Shown here one piece after another: positions 55,727 to 64,000 of a DNA stretch of 64,000 nucleotides (position 1 is the first letter of the stretch; every line of letters begins with the position of its first letter). The position numbers and the translations under genes are program-made. The notes under the pieces are model-generated. The model had not been told where the DNA came from and searched no databases. It was given only the letters and a program-made list of their open reading frames with translations. Source of the stretch: Paraphoma chrysanthemicola (lineage: Eukaryota; Ascomycota; Dothideomycetes; Pleosporales; Phaeosphaeriaceae). The stretch lies in assembly GCA_020744225.1 (NCBI GenBank), contig JAGMWG010000010.1:992001-1056000 (forward strand), given 5' to 3'.

Positions 55727-57837
55727 ATGGAAGATCCGCCCGAGTCGATTTGTCGAGAGATAAAAACATATCTAGAAAAGAAGAAGACGAGTCCCAAAAC
55801 GCCTTATGCTGACCCCCAGGGCTGGCTGAGTAAGAGTCGAGAATGTGGATGTTCATTGTGTTATGTTGCGTGTCAGTGTGTTGAAGGTGTGAGCGAGGTT
55901 GAGAAGAACAAGCAGGCAAATACTGCTGCGGTAGCTCAGAACTCGGCATTGGGTTTCAGCCAGCGTTTAGATAGCAGAAAAGAAGATGACGATTTTATGA
56001 CTGCGGGGTTCAAGACTTCGGGTTTGAATTTTGCAAAGGGGAAGAGATATGCCGCCCATAAGCCCGAGCAGTCAGTAGAGGTTTTTGTCGTACATGGTAA
56101 GTTAGCTTAGTCAAGTTGCGAAGTGAAGCTGATGTGAATCTAGCTGACGATGATCCCGTTATTCCTGTTGCTGCGCAGATATCGGGAAACACCGGATCAG
56201 ACCAGAGCTTTCGTGTTGCTCTCCAATGGCTGGAGACATGTGTAAAAGAACATCGGATGCTCTGTCCAATTCTCAAGCAAACAAAGCTTCCTCTCCGCGT
56301 TATCGATGTGCTTGTCCCAGGGTCAAACGATGTAAGACTGGTGGAGACAGAAGGCGAACTCGGACTTTATGCTTGTTTGAGCCACTGCTGGGGCGAAATA
56401 CAACCACTTAGAACGACTAGCATGCCGAAGGGTACACTGATGGACTACAAGCAGCGAATCAGGTGGGACGATTTACCAAAGACATTTCAAGATGCTATCA
56501 CAGTTACCAGGAAGGTTGGCGTACAGTACATTTGGATAGATTCTTTGTGCATAATCCAGGATGACGCGAAAGATTGGCAGATCCAGAGTGCCTTGATGGC
56601 AGAAATATACCAGAACGCGGTTGTTACTATCGCTGGGTCAGCGTCGTCCGGAGCATACCAAGGACTGTTTCGAGAAGCTGACCCAGTACATATTGATCGA
56701 CCCTTTTCTGGAGACCCCGTTCCGAACATCCTCGAGAAGGTTCGTACACGGAAAGCCTTACCGCATAGTGCGGCTGAGTTGCCACTGATGAAGCGTGGGT
56801 GGGTATTCCAGGAACGGCTACTGAGCTCTCGATACCTACATTTTGGCCCAAATGAGCTCATTTGGGAATGTATGGAACGTTTAGTCTGCGAGTGTGGAAC
56901 CCTCAGCTTCGAGGCCGCATACAGTTCGAGGTGGCTCGGTCCCAAGGGCCGCATGAACCCTGTGTCATTGTCGGTGTTGAAAGACGTGCCAAATGGGGTG
57001 TCCGATACATGGCAGGCCGCTGTTGCTGACTACTCTGGTATGAAGCTAAGCTATCCAGAGGATATTTTCCCGGCGATATCTGGTATTGCGCACCGAATTC
57101 AAGAAGCGACTGGTTGGGCATATGTTGCGGGTATGTGGAAGGAGACCCTCATTACGGATCTGGTATGGATCACAGCAATGCCGAAGACGACTGCACGATG
57201 TGAGAAATGGAGGGCGCCGACCTTTTCGTGGGCCTCTGTCATTCATGGCGACGACATGAGAAACAGAACCTGTATCGACTATGGATATATGCGTAACCTT
57301 GGTCGAGGTCTGGATGCGACGCACAATGAGTTCAGGACAACCCTGCACGCAGCTGTTGTAAATGTACACTCGGAGGCAGTCGGGAGCGATGCGACCGGGC
57401 AGTTAAAATCGGCTTCCATAACGCTTCAGGGTACTCTAATCAGAGCGAGGCTCGATTTCGAGGCTTCCGAGGGTCCAAGATGGCGTGTCAGACCAACCAG
57501 GAAGACTGTTGGCTCACGATCGGTCGGCAGTCTGAAGCCCGACTTCAACTTCAATAGTGTTGGTAGCGGCATCGCACCTGGAGTTACGATCTTCTGCTTG
57601 AAGCTCATCGGCTACTCGAAACTAGTCGAGACTGGCTATGGCGAGAGTTTGTACTATATTGTGTTACGGGAGGTTGAGTCAACACGTCCTCTCATTTCTT
57701 CTGATTACCAAAAGGACTCCATTGTATTCGAAAGAGTAGCGTTATTGCAGGATTCACATGGCCCCGATGCAGAACGCCTAGAGGAGGTTTCGGAAGCGGA
57801 GGCCATCCAGCACAATGTGTTGCTAAGGATAATTTAA
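55727..57837 (+). CDS. HET-domain protein
   Basis: Exons 55727-56096 and 56144-57837 (47-nt intron, GTAAGT...TCTAG) give 687 residues. Upstream ATG 55676 is in frame, but its leader is not protein-like. The HET domain (about 200-360) shows the three usual blocks: YACLSHCWG, TFQDAITVTRKVGVQYIWIDSLCIIQDD, and AEIYQNAVVTIAGSAS...GLF, followed by the typical ERLLSSRYLHFGPNELIWEC block. HET proteins trigger cell death in vegetative incompatibility between strains and are often highly variable. A second cysteine group (CGCSLCYVACQC, about 42-53) lies near the N-terminus. No partner gene was identified nearby. Confidence 0.92.
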
Positions 57838-58392
57838 ATGAATGAACGAGCTATAGGAGAACGTGGTGCTGCTTCCAGCAAGGGCGGACGACGGGTGGTA
57901 CGTTAGCCTCTGGCTAGCCGCATTGGGTCCCATCTAGTCGTGCAGGAAGCATGGATATGGCTGGCAGGCAAAATATTTGTGGTCTAGTGTTACTGCTAAA
58001 AGCTGGGGTGATTAGTTGATACCAATCAACATATGCGGCGTTTAGCGAGGAATCGGTGCTTGCCAGATTCAAGCCAGCACGTTTTACTAGTTCTCGTGAG
58101 ACAACACGGGAGAACGATAGCGATAGGGATGTGAAAGAGTCCAAATTCTAAGCTACAATCTTAAGATCCTACTGAGCTCCATCGTAGCTTGACTTGCTCC
58201 ATAACCTACCACCCAACCGCTGGCTTGCTTTTGTGAACAACCGTTATGTGTAAAACCCCGGGGTAACAGAGCGCCAATATATTGATACCTCCGCTATCAG
58301 GCTTGTCGAGATGTCGAGGATCGTACGCAGGAAATCGCTGGTGGGCGCAATGTTAGCTTATGAAGCAACAGATTGAATGTGGCGTATTTACT
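57838..58392. other. convergent intergenic spacer, HET gene / actin
   Basis: 555 bp holding both 3' ends; nothing else seen. Confidence 0.45.
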
Positions 58393-59977
58393 TTAGAAGC
58401 ACTTGCGGTGGACGATGGAAGGACCACTCTCGTCGTACTCCTGCTTTGAGATCCACATCTGCTGGAAGGTGGAGAGCGAGGCGAGAATGGAACCACCGAT
58501 CCAGACGGAGTACTTGCGCTCCGGAGGTGCGATGATCTTGACCTTCATGGAGGACGGGGCGAGAGCAGTAATCTCCTTCTGCATGCGGTCGGAGATACCG
58601 GGGTACATGGTGGTACCACCAGACTAGATCCTGTTAGCCGTAGTTCGTACCCACATGGTAATGAGCGCTACATACCATGACAATGTTGCCGTAGAGATCT
58701 TTCCTGACATCGACGTCGCACTTCATGATGGAGTTGAAAGTGGTGACGTGGATGCCACCGCTCTCGAGACCCAGAACGGAAGGCTGGAAGAGAGCCTCTG
58801 GAGCACGGAAGCGCTCGTTGCCAATGGTGATGACCTGACCATCGGGAAGCTCGTAGGACTTCTCCAAGCTGGAGCTCTGGCTGGCAGTCTGAATCTCCTG
58901 CTCGAAGTCGAGGGCGACGTAGCAAAGCTTCTCCTTGATGTCACGAACGATTTCACGCTCGGCGGTGGTGGAGAAGGTGTAACCGCGCTCAGCCAAGATC
59001 TTCATGAGGTAGTCAGTCAGATCGCGACCAGCCATGTCAACACGCGAGATGGCGTGGGGAAGAGCGAAACCCTCGTAGATGGGGACAACGTGAGTGACAC
59101 CATCACCGGAGTCGAGAACGATACCGGTGGTACGACCGGAAGCGTACAGGGACAGGACGGCTTGGATGGAGACGTAGAACGCGGGGGCGTTGAAGGTCTC
59201 GAAGACGATCTGTGTCATCTTCTCACGGTTGGACTTGGGGTTGATGGGAGCCTCGGTGAGCAGGACGGGGTGCTCCTCGGGAGCGACACGCAGCTCGTTG
59301 TAGAAGGTGTGATGCCAGATCTTCTCCATGTCATCCCAGTTGGTAACGACACCGTGCTCGATGGGGTATCGCAGAGTCAGGATACCACGCTTCGACTGTG
59401 CCTCGTCACCAACATAGGAGTCCTTCTGGCCCATACCAATCATAATACTGCCTCGCTGTCAGCTCGCGGATTAGGTGGCAGTTGCGGCGGATTGTCGTAC
59501 CCATGATGGCGCGGTCGGCCGACAATAGAGGCTGCGACAGAGTCAGAATCGATTCGCAAGCATCCTCGCAGCTCCCGAGGAGCGCATATGCTGCTGCTAC
59601 AGCTTGCGAGCGGCTGTGGAGAAACTTACGGAAGACTGCACGGGGCGCATCGTCACCGGCGAAACCGGCCTTGCACATACCCGAACTAGCACTTGTCAGC
59701 TCATGTCCTTCTGCTAGTTCTGCCTGTCGCGCTGCTGCTGCGGAGTTGTTGAGGCTCTGCGAAGCGCGGGCGCGGCCATTGCGGATAGCCCCTCCACAGC
59801 AGGGATGGGTAGAGTTGGAATTCGGGGATGACCTCACCCATTGTCGATGACGAGAGCTGCGACTTCCTCTGCAGTTGGGGATAGATGTTAGCGGAGCTCA
59901 TTGAGACAGACGGCGCATCGGCGGGCGATGCGGATAGCACTGTCGGGGGCGTTGGGCTTCAGCTGCTTACCTTCCAT
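58393..59977 (-). CDS. actin
   Basis: Six exons (59971-59977, 59838-59868, 59630-59685, 59501-59531, 58676-59447, 58393-58623) give exactly 375 residues, the standard length. The start is [21 protein letters not shown] with exon 1 coding only ATG GAA G. Conserved blocks: [55 protein letters not shown], and the C-terminus [11 protein letters not shown]. Filament-forming ATPase of the cytoskeleton. The crowding of four introns within the first 45 codons is typical for filamentous ascomycete actin genes. Introns range from 52 to 152 nt, all GT-AG. Confidence 0.98.
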
Positions 59978-60949
59978 GTTGACTGATTAGGTGTAGAGAT
60001 TAGGAGGTTACGAAGGGGAGCGGGTGGCTGCAATTTGTGTCGGCTGCGACAGTGGAGGTCAGCGTGAGATGTCTCGAGATGCCGCTGGTCTGGCAATTGA
60101 GCGAGGGCGCGGAGGTCGGGGCAGCTTACAGGGCGAGGGTGTTGGTGTTAAGGTGTTGTGCGAGGCAAGTCGGCGGTGGGTGCTGAAATAAGCGGGCCGG
60201 CCTTGCCCAGATTTACTAGCGGGGTGGCAGCTGCGAGGTTGGTGTACTTGAAGGAGGCTTTGCACGAACGACAGCGCCAACAGAAGTGTGCATAAATTTC
60301 TGCGTTGGGCATTCACTCTGCGCTTTGCGGCATGTTGAGCATTTTATAATCGCCTTCAACTGCCTCTCTAGGCTACACAATTGCTATTTTGGTAGCCACG
60401 CAAGCTCCCCGCCACAGCAGAGGGAGCTACCACTGTCGGCCGTCATACCAGACCGCCAGGCAGCGCTATTATGCACTTGCCAAGCGAAGATGGTGTAGAT
60501 TTTCTCCACTGTGTACGACGTGTTTCATCTATGCTCGTGGTAGACAGGAGTCGCGCCGCATTGCGATGCCAGCCATCCGCTGCTCTTCACCGCCAACTCC
60601 TAAAGCCGCCCCGCGCCCCTGGGCGAGTACGAGGCTAAGGTCACGTGCTGTGGAGGGGCACTTACTGCGACCTCCCATCTCAAGATGCGCGCATTGGCGC
60701 ATTGGACTCAGTCTTGCAATTCAGTGTCCCTTCTGGGCTCTACACATGTGCAGCAACCTGTCCATGTTGTCGGGGTTGCCCATTCCTCGCGCTGTGATAG
60801 TGGCCAGCCATGGAAGCCTCGCGAATCCTCTGGTCCCAACCAGGCTGCGTCATCCGCGTCGCGCGCCAAAATAATTTCAGATATGAACCACCATCCCAAC
60901 CAACAACCGACCACAACTTGAACACACTTTCGATCGCACAAATAGAATA
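59978..60949. promoter_or_regulatory. divergent promoter region, actin / FES1
   Basis: 972 bp between the two ATGs. GC-rich with C/T tracts on the actin side; no specific element recognised. Confidence 0.45.
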
Positions 60950-61637
60950 ATGAACGATCCGTCGCTCAACAACCTCCTCAAATGGGGAGTTCAAAACTCG
61001 GAGGCCTCCCGAAATGATCCCTCCTCGACGCCTCAGCCCATGTCGGACGTCGACAAAGCGGCATTGATGCAGCTCCTTAGCGGTGTGCGGCCCAAATCGG
61101 ACGCGGAGGTGATGGACGATAGCCTGGATATTATCGAGGACCCAGAGGCTGTAGCGGAGAGCAAATACGAGGCATTCAAGACCTTCGAGACAATCGTCCA
61201 ACAGCTCGACAACGCGAATAACTTGGAAAACAAAGAGAGGTGGACTCGCTTGGTCAAACAGCTCAAGAGCGAAGACCCAAAGCTGCGAATGTGGGCAGCT
61301 CACTCGTGCGGCACTGCGGTTCAAAACAACATCCGAACTCAAGAGAGAGTAAGCACTGGTATAGCTGTAACGCTTACACATCATCGCTAACAGCACGCAG
61401 ATACTCGTAATTGGCGCCATCCCTGATCTGGTACACCTCGCTACAACGCTTTCGCAGCCTAGAGACGTCCGAAAGAAGGCGATCACCGCGCTGTCGTCTA
61501 CTGCCCGAAATTTCCAGCCCGGCCTCGATGCCGTCCTATCACACATGCCCAAGGAGTTCAAGCCGGAGGAGAAGCTCGACGCGAATGATATGGAGTCCGT
61601 GGACATTCTTATCAACAAGCTCCGCGACAGCCTATAA
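60950..61637 (+). CDS. FES1: Hsp70 nucleotide exchange factor Fes1
   Basis: Exons 60950-61348 and 61401-61637 (52-nt intron, GTAAGC...CGCAG) give 211 residues, the usual length for filamentous fungi. The N-terminus MNDPSLNNLLKWGVQNSEASR and the ARM-repeat body (LDNANNLENKERWTRLVKQL, RMWAAHSCGTAVQNN, GAIPDLVHLATTL, DVRKKAITALSSTARNFQPG) are characteristic. Fes1 releases ADP from cytosolic Hsp70 and supports protein quality control and translation termination. Converges with the proteasome chaperone gene. Confidence 0.94.
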
Positions 61638-61888
61638 GGTTTGGACAATTTGCATTCATTGGCGTTCATGGCTGCGAACAGGGATTAGCATAGAGCTGGA
61701 GTTTGGAAAGGTCAATTGTAAGAGGAGGCAGCTGCCAACGTACCTTGATTATGCACCTCAAATTTGAGATGTGTGGGGACCCCATGCTGTGGCTAAAGTT
61801 GCCTGTGCGCAATTGGTATGATACCCTGGCTGGAAGAAAAGCACTGCGCATCGCGCAGTATACGAAAGAAGTTGCAGAACAAAAGCAC

Positions 61889-62426
61889 TTAAATGACCTC
61901 AAGTACTAGTCCCACTAGTGTACTGAATTCCTCTCTTCCTATCATGCTCTTGTCTAGACCCATCCCAAGCACTACAGTTCTTGTCTCCCTATCATCCCGT
62001 GTCTTGATCGCGCTGGCAATTTGTGTGGCAAGCGTTTGGCCCAGTATGTCGAGTTCAGGTACTGTTCCGCCTAGTATGTTTGTCGCCGTGAGATGATGCA
62101 TAGGTAGAAGATCGGAATCCGGGTCGTCGTCTTCGCGTTCGAGGTAAGGGTTCGAGGCCATGGACGCGTCTGTTGCGGCAATATCTAGCGGTACATGTAC
62201 CTAAATCACAAGTTAGTCTTGCAATGCCAGAACTTGCCTATGATCTTACCCAATGCGCCAGACGACCATTTTGTGTGACAGTAATGAGTATCTTGTCGGC
62301 AAAATTGACTGCTGTTGCGACTGTTTCGAGGCCCTTGATTGTCGCGGCAGATGTTTTCGTACGCGCTGGGTAAGGCGCGGGGGTAACGGTATAATCAGCT
62401 GCCGGAGCTGGCGCGGTGGTTGCCAT
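61889..62426 (-). CDS. proteasome assembly chaperone 3-like protein
   Basis: Exons 62250-62426 and 61889-62200 (49-nt intron, GTAAGA...TTTAG) give 162 residues. The start is MATTAPAP at 62426; the frame is open to 62474 without another ATG. The central segment VNFADKILITVTQNGRLAHWVHVPLD is the beta-strand pattern of PAC3/POC3, and the C-terminus has TRTVVLGMGLDKSMIGREEF before a last helix. PAC3 with PAC4 guides alpha-ring assembly of the 20S proteasome. Divergent from the DHR1 helicase with only 212 bp between ATGs. Confidence 0.72.
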
Positions 62427-62638
62427 ACTTAAAATTAGTGACAAGTTGCGGAGGTCCCAGTCTAGAATCTTCAATGAAAGGTTCGTGAGGCTCTTTGGTA
62501 CCGTAGTGCACCAAACACAAGCTCACTGGTGGGGCGCGTTCTGCCACCGCCTTCGGCGATAGTGGCTGAACTCCGCCAAAATTTCAAGGTCTGCCAAAGT
62601 TCGCGCCTGCGATGCTAGAGACATAACCACGCGCCAAC

Positions 62639-64000
62639 ATGCCCAAATTCGTTCCCCGTCAGCGTAAACACAAAGTCATCGCGCGCCAAAAATCATCACA
62701 GCCGCAGCAAAATGACGCCGAAGCAAACGCTGAACAGATCTTACCGGCAGACCAGCAGGAGCGGGAAGACAAGAAGAAGGCCTTGAAAGAAGAGCTTATG
62801 CGCGAATCGCAAGGCAAGATTAGTGGGAAGAAAAAGAAGCGACTGGACAAATATGTGGACACCAAGCTGAAGAAGGAGGAGAACCTAGCACTGCTGAAGA
62901 AATTGGCTGCGCACAAGGTCGATACAAGCTTGTTCCAGAGCTCGAAGAAGCTTGGGAGTGGATCAGACTCCAAAAGAGAGGCTTTGAGGCGCGCGCTTGC
63001 GGAGAGGAAAGCTGGGATTGACGTTGAGAAGAATGAGCGGCTGCTATTTGAAGAGCGACCAAGACGAGAGCTTGAGCTGGATGAAGTGTCTGAGAGCGAC
63101 GAGGAACCCGCAAGCGTACAGCGGCCTGATTCGAATCCTTCTACGAAATCGTCGCATGTATCGAAACGTACACGTTCACCTTCCGAGTCGTCATCAGAGG
63201 CCGACGAAGAGTCAACCGCGGTCGCGCCGCCTACCAAAGTTCCACAATCTACTGGCTTGTTCGGCGGAGGATTGAAGCGGCCGCTGGAGGTTGACGATGC
63301 TGGTAGACCCATAATACAAGTGCGGAAGCGTAGAAAAGGGAAGGACAAGCCAGTAGTCATTGAGAAAGAGGTGGAGTGGGAGGGCTTCAGCTCAAACGAA
63401 GAGGAAGAGGAAGGCGACGAAGACAGAGACGACTCTCTGAGCGAGGCCATAGAGAGCGACATCAGCGAATCCGAAGATGACGAGCCATCACACTCTGAGT
63501 CGGAAGAAATCGAAGGTTCGGACGAGGATGAGACAGAGGACAGCGAAAGCGACAGCGAGACTAGTCCGGACGAGGACAGCAAAGCTGCGAAGAAGGAAAA
63601 GACGTCAGCCTTCAAGGCGTGGGCAACACAGCAAAGGAACGAGGCTATTGGATTTGTTCCTACAAACAACTTGTCACACGCGATTCTCCCCAAACCCGCC
63701 AGTTTCAAGCCCAGAGCACCCGAACAAGATCCGCTACCTCCGGAGCTAGAGACAAATACCGCGACGGACGCGACACGAAAAGCTTTCAGCGTTACTGTTG
63801 AGAGATCGCCAGAGATACAAGACTCACGATTACAATTGCCAATCGTAGCGGAAGAACAGAAGATCATGGAAGCGATACATAACAATGATGTCGTCGTAGT
63901 CTGGGGTGCCACGGGTAGTGGAAAGACTACTCAGGTGCCGCAATTCCTGTACGAGGCAGGATATGGTGCTCCAGATGGGCCTACGCCAGGCATGATTGGA
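62639..64000 (+). CDS. ECM16: DEAH-box RNA helicase Dhr1/Ecm16 (DHX37 family), 5' part
   Basis: Open from ATG 62639 to the window edge (454 codons seen, no intron needed). The basic start MPKFVPRQRKHKVIARQ is followed by Lys-rich helices (GKISGKKKKRLDKYVDTKLKKEE), then LFQSSKKLGSGS, a GRPIIQVRKRRKGK block, very acidic stretches (about 250-320) and FKAWATQQRNEAIGFVP. The helicase core begins with RLQLPIVAEEQKIMEAI and the Walker A motif GATGSGKTTQVPQFLYEAGYG (about residues 423-443). These features match Dhr1, the nucleolar helicase that removes U3 snoRNA from the 18S pre-rRNA. The remaining two thirds lie outside the window. Confidence 0.9.
   Translation, partial: MPKFVPRQRKHKVIARQKSSQPQQNDAEANAEQILPADQQEREDKKKALKEELMRESQGKISGKKKKRLDKYVDTKLKKEENLALLKKLAAHKVDTSLFQSSKKLGSGSDSKREALRRALAERKAGIDVEKNERLLFEERPRRELELDEVSESDEEPASVQRPDSNPSTKSSHVSKRTRSPSESSSEADEESTAVAPPTKVPQSTGLFGGGLKRPLEVDDAGRPIIQVRKRRKGKDKPVVIEKEVEWEGFSSNEEEEEGDEDRDDSLSEAIESDISESEDDEPSHSESEEIEGSDEDETEDSESDSETSPDEDSKAAKKEKTSAFKAWATQQRNEAIGFVPTNNLSHAILPKPASFKPRAPEQDPLPPELETNTATDATRKAFSVTVERSPEIQDSRLQLPIVAEEQKIMEAIHNNDVVVVWGATGSGKTTQVPQFLYEAGYGAPDGPTPGMIG

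Noticed and set aside
58655..59506. Plus-strand open frame of 283 codons
   Set aside because: Complement of the actin coding exon; its length follows from actin codon bias.
1..64000. tRNA, rRNA, CRISPR or intact transposon
   Set aside because: I looked for B-box-like GGTTCGA sequences, regular repeat-spacer arrays, and transposase or reverse-transcriptase motifs. The few GGTTCGA matches lie in coding exons and nothing else fits.

Overview
The window is nuclear DNA from a filamentous ascomycete (Pezizomycotina; Dothideomycetes is my guess from general gene style, not proven). The evidence is: many short spliceosomal introns (mostly 45-100 nt, GT...AG, with CTAAC/CTGAC branch sites 6-15 nt before the acceptor), pyrimidine-rich leaders, F-box, HET and STAND-N-type accessory genes, fungal lysine biosynthesis (homoaconitase), and a high density of major facilitator (MFS) transporters. 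I rebuilt gene models by hand from reading frames and splice signals. Where exon lengths gave an intact frame I list the exons.

Layout. 1-6.1 kb: an RS-rich RNA-binding-type protein and RPC2, the second-largest subunit of RNA polymerase III. 6.1-9.7 kb: a small F-box-like gene, a small secretory-pathway membrane protein, and divergently from it alpha-tubulin. 9.7-13.4 kb: a GIY-YIG nuclease-like/C2H2 finger fusion flanked by short repeats, then an F-box-type protein. 13.4-15.6 kb: no intact gene, but a strong leader followed by broken coding-like stretches. 15.7-28.3 kb: an island of five MFS transporters (DHA1-like, uncharacterised MFS, maltose-type sugar permease, 14-TM DHA2, TRI12-like pump) interrupted only by a Cyc2-like FAD/NAD(P) oxidoreductase. 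28.3-32.3 kb: a gene-poor stretch and a STAND N-terminal-domain protein ending in a tandem duplication. 32.6-43.3 kb: mitochondrial leucyl-tRNA synthetase, a LAT-family amino-acid transporter, a 2.4-kb gene-free stretch, and a multi-spanning receptor-like membrane protein. 44.6-49.1 kb: a divergent pair of amino-acid biosynthesis genes (phosphoserine aminotransferase and homoaconitase). 49.2-52 kb: an AIM32-like thioredoxin-fold protein and two tandem MYND-finger paralogues. 52.5-57.8 kb: a sixth MFS transporter and a HET-domain gene. 58.4-64 kb: actin, FES1 (Hsp70 exchange factor), a PAC3/POC3-like proteasome chaperone, and the 5' part of the ribosome-biogenesis helicase DHR1/ECM16.

How the parts relate. 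The ends of the window are housekeeping (Pol III, tubulin, actin, proteasome and ribosome assembly). The middle mixes membrane transport with accessory, lineage-variable genes. Divergent pairs with short shared promoters are common: tubulin/small membrane protein, the two MFS genes at 17.5 kb, LeuRS/LAT, SER1/LYS4 and POC3/DHR1. The SER1/LYS4 promoter carries a TGACTC core, as expected for Gcn4/CPC1 cross-pathway control. I see no tRNA, rRNA, CRISPR array or intact transposon. The best candidate for something undescribed is the GIY-YIG/zinc-finger protein with its neighbouring palindromic and tandem repeats. A second candidate is the pair of MYND paralogues, which share an additional cysteine module.
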